This document shows positions 9,182 to 16,446 of a stretch of DNA of 64,000 nucleotides, piece by piece. The notes beneath the pieces are model-generated. The model did no database searches. It was not told the origin of the DNA and saw only the letters and a list, made by a program, of their open reading frames with translations. Location: the NCBI GenBank assembly GCA_041738345.1, contig JBGSPX010000038.1, positions 1 through 64,000 of the forward strand. Direction: 5' to 3'. The translations under genes and the position numbers were made by a program. The DNA comes from Proteocatella sp041738345 (GTDB taxonomy: Bacteria > Bacillota > Clostridia > Peptostreptococcales > Filifactoraceae). Within the stretch, counting starts at the first letter, position 1. Each line of letters opens with the position of its first letter.

Positions 9182-9302
9182 TTATATTTTGTTCTTTCAA
9201 AGCAATCCGCCGATGATTTAAGTACAGAAAAAGAATATTTGATTGAAATACCAAATTAAAAAACTATTTAAATATATAGATATAAATAAAAAAGGGGACA
9301 AT

Positions 9303-10379
9303 ATGAAGAAAATAATTTCAAGTATTTTAGTTTCATTATTATTAGTGACAAGCATGTCTTTTGCAACTGTTACGCCTAATCAAAACAATTTGACGGTAAG
9401 TTACATCGATGTAGGACAAGCCGACTGCCAGCTTATACAAACACCAGGAGGTAAAAATATTCTTATTGATGCTGGGAATAATGATGACTTTGCAACAATT
9501 GATGCTTATTTAAAAGGAAAATCTGTAAAAGTTTTAGATGCAGTTATAGCTACACATCCACATGAGGATCATATTGGAGCAATGGATGATGTTATAAAAA
9601 ACTATGATGTAAAATCAGTTTATGCACCAAAGGCAACACATACAACAAAGACATTTGAAGACTTCCTTCTAGCTGTTAAGGCAAAGAATTTAAAAATAAA
9701 CACAGCACATAAAGGTGTTACAATAACTATTGATCCTGAAGTGAAAATTGAAATGTTATCACCTGTAAAAGATAAAGTATATAAAGATTTAAACGACTAT
9801 AGCCCGGTTATAAAAATGACATACAAGAAAAATAAATTCATGTTTACCGGAGATGCAGAAAAAATAAATGAAGATCAAGTACTAATCGATAACAAAGCAG
9901 ATCTTTCAAATCTTAAAGTAGATGTTTTAAAAGTTGGACACCATGGAAGCACAAGTTCCACATCACCAGCGTTTGCAAAAGCACTAAGTCCAAAATATGC
10001 AGTTATTAGTGTTGGGAAAGATAACTCATATGGACACCCAGATAATATTATCTTAAATAGACTTTCACTTTTAGGGACAAAGGTATATAGAACAGATTTA
10101 AATGGAACTATAGTTATAAAATCAGATGGAACAAATATATCTGTATCAAACCAGAATAATGAAGCGCCTCCAGTAATAAAACCGCCAGCTAATAATACGG
10201 AGAAAGTTTCGAATCCAGAAACAACAAATGATGCAAAAAAAACTAAAACAGTATATATAACAAAAAACGGAAAAAAGTATCATTCAGATGGCTGTAGCTA
10301 TCTCAGCTCATCAAAGATAGCCATAAGCTTAGATGATGCAATATCAAAAGGATTTACGCCTTGTAGCAAGTGTAAATAA
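9303..10379 (+). CDS. Secreted ComEC-like metallo-beta-lactamase-fold protein with C-terminal Cys motif
   Basis: A 358-residue protein. A signal peptide (MKKIISSILVSLLLVTSMSFA) leads into a metallo-beta-lactamase fold like the soluble domain of ComEC: DVGQADCQLI, ILIDAGNN, HPHEDH (H85, H87, D89, H90), FTGDAE and GHHGSTSS. A proline/asparagine-rich linker follows. The last 43 residues (KYHSDGCSYL...GFTPCSKC) resemble the Ada-type Cys metal-binding or DNA-contact module common on exported Firmicute nucleases. The likely role is an extracellular hydrolase on nucleic acid or another phosphodiester. ATG 9303 is preferred over the upstream in-frame ATG at 9243 because AAAAGGGG precedes it and it begins the signal peptide. 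Confidence 0.8.
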   Translation: MKKIISSILVSLLLVTSMSFATVTPNQNNLTVSYIDVGQADCQLIQTPGGKNILIDAGNNDDFATIDAYLKGKSVKVLDAVIATHPHEDHIGAMDDVIKNYDVKSVYAPKATHTTKTFEDFLLAVKAKNLKINTAHKGVTITIDPEVKIEMLSPVKDKVYKDLNDYSPVIKMTYKKNKFMFTGDAEKINEDQVLIDNKADLSNLKVDVLKVGHHGSTSSTSPAFAKALSPKYAVISVGKDNSYGHPDNIILNRLSLLGTKVYRTDLNGTIVIKSDGTNISVSNQNNEAPPVIKPPANNTEKVSNPETTNDAKKTKTVYITKNGKKYHSDGCSYLSSSKIAISLDDAISKGFTPCSKCK

Positions 10380-10425
10380 TGAATGTAAATTTATAAATAT
10401 TAAATCATATTTTTATGATTTAAAG

Positions 10426-10458
10426 TCTCCTTAGAATGTATTACTAGGGAGATTTTTT
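10426..10458 (+). terminator. Rho-independent terminator
   Basis: TCTCCTTAG (10426-10434) pairs with CTAGGGAGA (10444-10452), followed by TTTTTT. It lies 46 bases after the metallo-beta-lactamase gene. A second, AT-rich inverted repeat (TAAATCAT/ATGATTTA, 10401-10422) precedes it. Confidence 0.75.
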
Positions 10459-10584
10459 ACATTCAAATCAAATTTATAGCAATTTTGTAAGTGCAACGTA
10501 AGTATAAATTTATACGGTAGTATTTTATCTTTTTATAGGGTATATTAAGTCAGGTATATACCTAATATAGTATTAAAATATTAA

Positions 10585-11387
10585 AATGGAAAGAGAAATA
10601 ATCATAAACATAAATCTCCAGAAGATATAATAAGGATTGAAAACAATCATGAACCTATAATAAGTAAAGAACTTTTCAATTTAACTCAGCAAAAATTCAT
10701 AAAAAACAAACATAAAAAGAATAGGACATCATGTCAAACTACAAATGCTATAGAAATTTACTTACTAAGCGGTTTGATTTCTTGTTCCTGTGGTGCCAAA
10801 ATGATTGGCAACCGAAATTACTCTGGAAGATCTAAAAAGATGATAACTTTTTATAGCTGCAATGATAGGCTACGCAAGAAAAGTGATTGTAAAAGAAAAC
10901 CTATAAATGCAGTTGCCTTAGAAAAAGCAGTATTAAGAGATCTTACTGAACGTTTATTTGGTAGAAATCAAGTAAAATGTCTTATATCCCAATACAGAAA
11001 ATATACAAAAGAAATTTTCAAAAATAGGGAAGAGATAGATCTAATAAACAAACTTAAAAAAGAACTAAGAAAAAAACCAATAACTTAGAAAAGTTAGTGA
11101 ATCTTTTGCTTGAAAGTGATTCTAAAACTTTAATTTCTAAAATGGAAACGCTAGAAATTGAAATATCTAATATAAAAAGTGAAATAGTAAAAAATGAAAA
11201 TCTCTTAAATTCTTTCAAAATAGAAGTAACTGATGAAGAACTTATGGAAGCTATAGACATTTTAAAAGCAAAAATGTTAAGCTGTGAGTACGGTAAAGAA
11301 CTTCAAAAAACTATAAGACACTACATCGAAAGCCTTACTATAGACGACAAAGATGTTTATATCAGATATGCAAAAAGCACCCTTTAA
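10585..11387 (+). pseudogene. Truncated, frameshifted large serine recombinase
   Basis: The frame from 10585 encodes the end of a Recombinase domain (NNHEPIISKELFNLTQQKF), then a recombinase zinc ribbon (LLSGLISCSCGAKMIG...FYSCNDR...DCKRKPINAVALEKAVL). It stops at 11088. A second frame continues the expected coiled coil to 11387 (EISNIKSEIVKNENLLNSF...SLTIDDKDVYIRY). The two frames join if one base is gained or lost in the A7 run at 11070-11076. The catalytic resolvase domain is absent: an in-frame stop lies at 10582-10584. It therefore cannot be active. It ends 26 bases from the tmRNA 3' end, marking it as the integrase remnant of the island to the left. Confidence 0.85.
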
Positions 11388-11409
11388 GATGCTTTTTAAA
11401 AAGTGCTTT
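11374..11409 (-). terminator. Probable ssrA terminator
   Basis: On the minus strand AAAGCAC (11409-11403) pairs with GTGCTTT (11380-11374), and TT follows. It starts just beyond the tmRNA CCA end. The sequence overlaps the last codons of the recombinase remnant. The stem is short, so this is moderate. Confidence 0.45.
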
Positions 11410-11413
11410 AAAT

Positions 11414-11763
11414 TGGTGGAAATGAGGGGAATTGAACCCCTGTCCGAAACCCATTCATTATAAGCTTCTACGACTATATTTGATAAATTTGTTTTCGCTA
11501 TACTATCGTACTACCAAATGTACTATAGCAAGTATAACCCGAATAATTCAATCTGAAGTCCAGATAATCCATCAGACAGTTCCCTGCATTCTGGCGTTCA
11601 GTACTAATCGGCAGGAGGACTAGTAGGAACGAGCGGCAATTAAGCTGCTATTGCGTAATTTTCGTTTGCGTTTGTTTTTAAGTTCCCCTAGATTAACGTG
11701 ATAGAGGAGTCACACGAGTCGCTACTCATAACTTCAAGACCCCGTCGAAACCATTACATTCCC
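11414..11763 (-). ncRNA. ssrA: Transfer-messenger RNA (tmRNA)
   Basis: The minus strand starts GGGAATG (11763-11757), followed by TAATGGTTTCGACGGGGTC, the conserved tmRNA 5' region. It ends in GGGGTTCAATTCCCCTCATTTCCACCA, including a T-arm and encoded CCA at 11416-11414. The 5' GGGAATG and 3' CATTTCC form the acceptor stem. The tag reading frame ends GCA AAC GAA AAT TAC GCA ATA GCA GCT TAA, giving ANENYAIAA at 11669-11643 with the stop at 11642-11640. The exact resume codon is inferred by analogy with nine-residue clostridial tags. The RNA rescues stalled ribosomes with SmpB. Its 3' end is a common integration site, and here it borders a recombinase remnant. Confidence 0.97.
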
Positions 11764-11780
11764 AAGTTTCATACTAGTTA

Positions 11781-11809
11781 ATTATATCATACTTTTTTAT
11801 ATACATCAA
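11781..11809 (-). promoter_or_regulatory. ssrA promoter
   Basis: On the minus strand TTGATG (11809-11804), a 17-bp spacer and TATAAT (11786-11781) lie about 18 bases before the mature 5' end at 11763. Confidence 0.8.
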
Positions 11810-11856
11810 TTAATTTTTGAATTTTATTATTTCTTATTAAAATATTCTAACTTTAA

Positions 11857-11885
11857 TTGCGAAATATCAGCTTCTAATCTATAAT
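11857..11885 (+). promoter_or_regulatory. Promoter of the M13 peptidase gene
   Basis: TTGCGA (11857-11862), 17 bp, then TATAAT (11880-11885). The ATG is 51 bases further on. Confidence 0.65.
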
Positions 11886-11936
11886 GAAAATATATATTAA
11901 TGGTAATAAAAATCCAAATTGACAGGAGAAGTAATT

Positions 11937-13925
11937 ATGAAAAAATTGTATGCACTGCTTTTAGCAGCAACACTTGCAATTGGAAGTATATTTCCAGCTG
12001 CTGAGCCTGTTTTTGCACAAGAAAATGTAAGAGTTCAGGATGATTTTTATACTGCAACTAATACAGAGTGGCTCTCAACTACAAAAATTCCAGAAGGCTA
12101 TGCATCTTGGGGGAATTTTAATTTTCTAAATAAAAAGGTTTCTGATGATTTAAGAAAGATTGTAGAAGAGTATCGAAAAAAAACTGATCTAAAAGAAAAT
12201 AGTGATGAAAAAAAACTTGTAGACTTATATAATTCTTTTTTGGATTATAAGAGTAGGGATGAGCAGGGAATAACTCCAATAAAAGAAGAGCTTGAAAAAA
12301 TACAAAAAGTATCAAATTTAAAAGAGCTTCAAGATGTAATGGCAGACCTTTCTAAACATGGATATGAAAGTGTGGTATCGTATTTAATAGAAGTAGATTT
12401 GAAAGATAGTAGCAAAAAAATACTACACTTATATAATGGAAGTCTTGGTATGCAAGATGTTGATTATTATTTAAAATCTGATGAATCCACAAAAGTTATA
12501 CAAAAATCATACAAGGAATATTTGACTCAGCTTTTTGTTTTAAAAGGTGATAAAAAAGAGATTGCTTTACAAAAAACTGAAAATGTATACAATTATGAAA
12601 ACGCAATTGCATCAGTAATGCTTTCAAGAGAAGAAGCTAGAGATTTTGACAATCAGTATAATCCATACACTATGGAAGGATTAGAAAAACTTTGCCCGAA
12701 TTTGAATTGGAAAAATACATTTTCAATACTTGGTATAGAAGATCCAAAGAAAATTATAGTAATAGAGCCTGAATACTTAAAAAAACTAAATAGTTTATTA
12801 GAAGAAAAGAATCTAGAGTTATACAAGAATTATCTTGAGGCTATAGTACTTAGAAATGCGTCCTCTTTTTTATCTAGAGATTTTGAAAAAGCTGCATTTG
12901 AGTACTCAAAAGTATTTTCAGGCGTAGAAAAAATGAGACCTGATGAAGAGAGAGCATTTGAATTAGTTAATGATTCTTTTGGAGATATTTTAGGTAAAAT
13001 ATATGTAGAAAAATATTTTCCAAAAGAAGCTAAAGCAGATGTGGAGTCTATAGTTAAGGGACTTATAAATTCATATGAAAAACGAATAAATGAACTTGAC
13101 TGGATGAGCAAGGCTACTAAGCAAAAGGCAATAAAAAAGCTTGAAACTATGAATATAAAAATAGGATATCCAAATAAATGGAAAGACTATTCTTCTATAA
13201 AAATAGAATCATATAACGAGGGTGGTTCTCTAATTGCAAATATGAATAGTATCTATGAGTATAACAGAACAAAAATGATTAAAGATTTGAACAAACCGGT
13301 AGATAAAGAAGAATGGGCAATGACGCCTCAAACTATAAATGCATACTACGACCTTACTTCGAATGAGATTGTATTTCCAGCAGCGATACTTCAAGAACCA
13401 TTTTACAAATATGGAGCATCAAAAGCTACTAATTTAGGTGGAATAGGGATGGTTATTGGTCATGAGATTTCTCATGCTTTTGATGACCAAGGTTCTAAAT
13501 TTGATGAAAATGGAAATATGATAAATTGGTGGACAGATGAAGAACTTAAAAAATATGAAGAAAAAACTTCAAAACTTGTAGCACAATACGGCAAATATGA
13601 AGTTGTTCCAAATGTATTTTTAAATGGAAAACTTACTTTAGGTGAAAATATAGCTGACTTAGGTGGCTTGGTATCAGCACTTGAAACTTTAGAAGCTACA
13701 GAAAATCCGAATTATGATGAATTTTTTAGAGCATTTTCAAAAATATGGAGAAGTTTATATACGGAGGAAAAGTCAAAATATCTTGTGACTGTAGACCCAC
13801 ATTCTCTAGGAAAGTTTAGAGTTAATGGCGTTTTGACAAATATAGATCAGTTTTACAAAATATATGATGTGAAACTAGGTGATAAAATGTATACTAAACC
13901 TGAGGATAGGGTAAAAATCTGGTAG
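11937..13925 (+). CDS. M13-family zinc metallopeptidase (neprilysin/PepO-like)
   Basis: A 662-residue secreted protein. The signal peptide MKKLYALLLAATLAIGS... ends near VFAQ-EN. The C-terminal half carries the M13 zinc site: HEISHAFDD with H509, E510 and H513, then GENIADLGG with E570 as third ligand and D574. NAYYD in the AMTPQTINAYYDL stretch matches the substrate-binding NAYY motif. Length is usual for the family. ATG 11937 follows AGGAG at 11924-11928. It is likely a surface or exported oligopeptidase. It is a single-gene unit with its own promoter and terminator, on the opposite side of ssrA from the island. Confidence 0.92.
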   Translation: MKKLYALLLAATLAIGSIFPAAEPVFAQENVRVQDDFYTATNTEWLSTTKIPEGYASWGNFNFLNKKVSDDLRKIVEEYRKKTDLKENSDEKKLVDLYNSFLDYKSRDEQGITPIKEELEKIQKVSNLKELQDVMADLSKHGYESVVSYLIEVDLKDSSKKILHLYNGSLGMQDVDYYLKSDESTKVIQKSYKEYLTQLFVLKGDKKEIALQKTENVYNYENAIASVMLSREEARDFDNQYNPYTMEGLEKLCPNLNWKNTFSILGIEDPKKIIVIEPEYLKKLNSLLEEKNLELYKNYLEAIVLRNASSFLSRDFEKAAFEYSKVFSGVEKMRPDEERAFELVNDSFGDILGKIYVEKYFPKEAKADVESIVKGLINSYEKRINELDWMSKATKQKAIKKLETMNIKIGYPNKWKDYSSIKIESYNEGGSLIANMNSIYEYNRTKMIKDLNKPVDKEEWAMTPQTINAYYDLTSNEIVFPAAILQEPFYKYGASKATNLGGIGMVIGHEISHAFDDQGSKFDENGNMINWWTDEELKKYEEKTSKLVAQYGKYEVVPNVFLNGKLTLGENIADLGGLVSALETLEATENPNYDEFFRAFSKIWRSLYTEEKSKYLVTVDPHSLGKFRVNGVLTNIDQFYKIYDVKLGDKMYTKPEDRVKIW

Positions 13926-13948
13926 AATGTAAAAAAATATAATATATG

Positions 13949-14003
13949 AATAGCTCTCAAATAAAGTAGATTTAACTATCTAAGTTTTGAGAGCTATTTT
14001 TAT
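13949..14003 (+). terminator. Rho-independent terminator
   Basis: AATAGCTCTCAAA (13949-13961) pairs with TTTGAGAGCTATT (13986-13998), followed by a T-rich tract. Confidence 0.8.
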
Positions 14004-14111
14004 CTTTTAAATAATATTTAAGATCTTTTTACAATGGTGTAACCCAAAACTCTAATAAGAAGCTTTATATAAATCTTAATTTTCTACTTATAAAATTGTG
14101 TGCAATACTAA

Positions 14112-14140
14112 TTGACTTATTAATTTAAATGTGGTTAAAT
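14112..14140 (+). promoter_or_regulatory. Candidate promoter of the small membrane protein gene
   Basis: TTGACT (14112-14117), 17 bp, then TTAAAT (14135-14140), 47 bases before the ATG. The -10 is imperfect. Confidence 0.4.
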
Positions 14141-14187
14141 ATATAAGGATTTTAAACAAGTAAAATATTTAGAAAGGGGATTTAATC

Positions 14188-14556
14188 ATGGAAGATATTC
14201 AAAAAGGGAAAAAAATAGTGATTGGAATTATTGCAGTTATATTACTTGCAGACATAGTAACAACCGTTACGCTTGCAAGCATGTATCTTTCTGTTGGCAA
14301 TACGCTTAGAGCAATGTCAGATGGCATACAAGGTATAATTAGATTGGTCTTTACTGGATTATTATTGTTCTTTTTGTACAAGGGTAAAAAATGGGCAAAA
14401 ATTATTATGTTAATCTTATTTTTAGTAGCTTCAGTAATAGCTTTTTTATCATTTGACCTATTTACTATAGTGCTTGGAATAATTTATATGGGATGCTGTA
14501 TGACACTTATATTTTCAAGTTCAGTTAAAGCTTTTTTAGCACAGCAAAGACAATAA
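14188..14556 (+). CDS. Small four-helix membrane protein of unknown function
   Basis: A 122-residue protein dominated by four hydrophobic stretches: about residues 11-30, 46-66, 70-90 and 93-112. A short charged loop (YKGKKWAK) lies between helices two and three. There is no signal cleavage site and no recognisable catalytic motif. AAAGGGG lies 9 bases before the ATG. It has its own candidate promoter and a clean terminator, so it is expressed alone. I do not recognise a function; this layout is shared by many uncharacterised membrane proteins of clostridia. Confidence 0.75.
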   Translation: MEDIQKGKKIVIGIIAVILLADIVTTVTLASMYLSVGNTLRAMSDGIQGIIRLVFTGLLLFFLYKGKKWAKIIMLILFLVASVIAFLSFDLFTIVLGIIYMGCCMTLIFSSSVKAFLAQQRQ

Positions 14557-14580
14557 CTTTTTAAAATATAATAATTTTTT

Positions 14581-14608
14581 AGGTGAAACGTTAAGTTTCA
14601 CCTTTTTT
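14581..14608 (+). terminator. Rho-independent terminator
   Basis: AGGTGAAAC (14581-14589) pairs perfectly with GTTTCACCT (14595-14603), loop GTTAA, then a run of T. Confidence 0.9.
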
Positions 14609-14726
14609 AATTTTTCCGATAAAATTTTTCTATTTTACATCTAATTTGTGTAATATAATATATACTATAATAAAAAGTATATCAGAAAAATACTATAATT
14701 TAAAGTTTTGGTGAGGAGGATTGAAA

Positions 14727-16064
14727 ATGAATAGGATAGTAGATTTTACGAGTGAATTCATACCTTGCAGCTATGAGCAAAGAATGCTTAATTTAAAACG
14801 ATTAAAGAGTATTGTTGAAAAAAATGAAAATAAATTATTAGAAGCTATAAGTTTAGATTTAAATAGAAGTAATTATGAAACGCTTTTAGCGGAGATATAT
14901 CCTTTTTATAAAGAGGTAACTTATTTTATCAAAAATTTAAAGAAATTAATGGCGCCCCAAAAAGTAAAAGGAAATTTAGCTTCTTTTGGAGCAAAGAATT
15001 ATTTGGAAAAACACCCTTATGGAATTGTTGCAGTTATAAGTCCGTGGAATTATCCATTTCAATTAGGGCTTATTCCAATAGTTGGAGCAATTGCTGCTGG
15101 AAACAAAATTATTTTAAAGCCAAGTGAAATCTCAAAATATACAACTGCGGCATTATATGAAATATTAAAACCGATTCAAGATTTTATTTTGGTTATAGAT
15201 GGGGGTCCAGAAACTGTAAAAAACATATTAGACTCAAATATTGACTATGTATTTTTTACTGGAAGTACAAATATAGGAAAGTTAATAATGAAATCTTGTG
15301 CGGAAAAACTTATTCCACATACGCTTGAATTAGGCGGGAAGTCACCTTGTATAATAGAAAATAGTGCAGATATTACAGTTGCTACAAAGCGTATAATATG
15401 GGGCAAATTATTAAATGCTGGACAGACCTGTATAGCACCGGATTATATTCTGCTTAAGGAAAGTATAAAGGAACAATTTATAACGGCTTTACGTAAAGAG
15501 GCTAAAATTGCAGTTGCAAAAAAAAGTAAATTCTCTAAAATGATATCAGAAAAACACTATTTAAGAGCAAATAAACTACTAAATGATAAAAATAATAAAA
15601 TAATATACAAGCAAGATATAAATCAGAGTCAAACTATAGGACTTACAATTCTTTTGGCTAACAAAGATAGTGCTGTCATGCAAGAGGAGATTTTTGCGCC
15701 AATACTTCCTATAATGATATTCAATACTAAAGAGGAAGCTGTGAAAATGTCAAAAGATATATGCAAAAATCCATTAGCACTCTATTTATTTACAAAAAAT
15801 AAAGCGGATATTTCGTATTACTCAAAAAATATTTTATCAGGTGGAATGTGTGTAAACGACGTTATTTTACATGTAAACAATAATAATATGCCATTTGGTG
15901 GAGTAGGGCAAAGTGGAATTGGAAATTATCATGGAAAGTATAGTTTTGATACTTTTAGTCACACTAGAGCGACTTTGATAAACACTAATAACTTATTGTT
16001 TGATATGAGAGATAAGATAAATGACAGTAATATTTCAAAATTAAAATCTATATTAACTAAGTAG
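14727..16064 (+). CDS. NAD(P)-dependent aldehyde dehydrogenase, class 3-like
   Basis: A 445-residue aldehyde dehydrogenase. Motifs seen: SPWNYPFQLGL (substrate and cofactor entry), LKPSE, FFTGSTNIGK (Rossmann turn), LELGGKSPC with general base E201, and NAGQTCIAP with catalytic C235. These positions and the absence of an N-terminal extension match the shorter class 3 type (YwdH-like), which oxidises aliphatic or aromatic aldehydes. ATG 14727 has GAGGAGG upstream; an in-frame TTG at 14721 overlaps that site and is rejected. It is a single gene with a terminator after it. The natural substrate cannot be told. Confidence 0.92.
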   Translation: MNRIVDFTSEFIPCSYEQRMLNLKRLKSIVEKNENKLLEAISLDLNRSNYETLLAEIYPFYKEVTYFIKNLKKLMAPQKVKGNLASFGAKNYLEKHPYGIVAVISPWNYPFQLGLIPIVGAIAAGNKIILKPSEISKYTTAALYEILKPIQDFILVIDGGPETVKNILDSNIDYVFFTGSTNIGKLIMKSCAEKLIPHTLELGGKSPCIIENSADITVATKRIIWGKLLNAGQTCIAPDYILLKESIKEQFITALRKEAKIAVAKKSKFSKMISEKHYLRANKLLNDKNNKIIYKQDINQSQTIGLTILLANKDSAVMQEEIFAPILPIMIFNTKEEAVKMSKDICKNPLALYLFTKNKADISYYSKNILSGGMCVNDVILHVNNNNMPFGGVGQSGIGNYHGKYSFDTFSHTRATLINTNNLLFDMRDKINDSNISKLKSILTK

Positions 16065-16147
16065 AAAGCTTAAAAATTTTTAATTTTATAAATTTTTCTT
16101 TATCATTGACAGATACAACTTGTTAGAATATAATTTAAATAATACTA

Positions 16148-16170
16148 AAATTGCTTCGGCAATTTTTTTT
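16148..16170 (+). terminator. UUCG-tetraloop terminator
   Basis: AAATTGC (16148-16154), loop TTCG, GCAATTT (16159-16165), then T-run to 16170. It lies 84 bases after the aldehyde dehydrogenase and just ahead of the feoA control region. Confidence 0.85.
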
Positions 16171-16174
16171 GAGC

Positions 16175-16193
16175 TTAGGTTAGCTAAAACTAA
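16175..16193 (+). promoter_or_regulatory. DtxR/IdeR-like iron box upstream of feoA
   Basis: The 19 bases agree at 16 positions with the DtxR-type consensus TTAGGTTAGCSTAACCTAA as I recall it; the left half (TTAGGTTAGC) is perfect. A partly overlapping imperfect inverted repeat, TTAGGTTAG and CTAACTTAA, extends to 16198. It lies 33 bases before the feoA start, so iron-dependent repression is likely. Confidence 0.55.
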
Positions 16194-16225
16194 CTTAATA
16201 AAATAAATCTAAGGAGCGTGTCTAT

Positions 16226-16435
16226 ATGCCATTAAGTTTAGTAGTTAAAGGTGAAGAACATATAATAAAACGAATTGGAGGAAAGGATGAGATTAGATTT
16301 TTTTTAGGCAATCTTGGATTTGTAGTAGGGGCTACGGTTGTTGTGCTTTCAGAGTTTGGAGGGAATTTAATAGTCCTAATTAAGAATTCTAAAATAGCTA
16401 TTGCGAAGGATATGGCTAAAAAAATAATAGTATAG
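16226..16435 (+). CDS. feoA: FeoA-family ferrous iron transport accessory protein
   Basis: A 69-residue SH3-like FeoA protein: hydrophobic start, GNLGFVVGATVVVLSEFGGNLIVLIKNSKIAIAKDMAKKIIV, with the glycine and valine spacing typical of the family. FeoA proteins assist the FeoB ferrous iron permease at the membrane. No feoB is present nearby, which is unusual for feoA but not rare in clostridia that have several copies. AAGGAG at 16211-16216 serves the ATG. A DtxR-like box lies upstream. The following c-di-GMP gene starts 11 bases after the stop, so the two are almost certainly co-transcribed. Confidence 0.85.
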   Translation: MPLSLVVKGEEHIIKRIGGKDEIRFFLGNLGFVVGATVVVLSEFGGNLIVLIKNSKIAIAKDMAKKIIV

Positions 16436-16446
16436 AAGGTATGTAT

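Noticed and set aside
11432..11623. Open frame inside the tmRNA region, plus strand
   Set aside because: It is the complement of ssrA; the conserved RNA explains the sequence.
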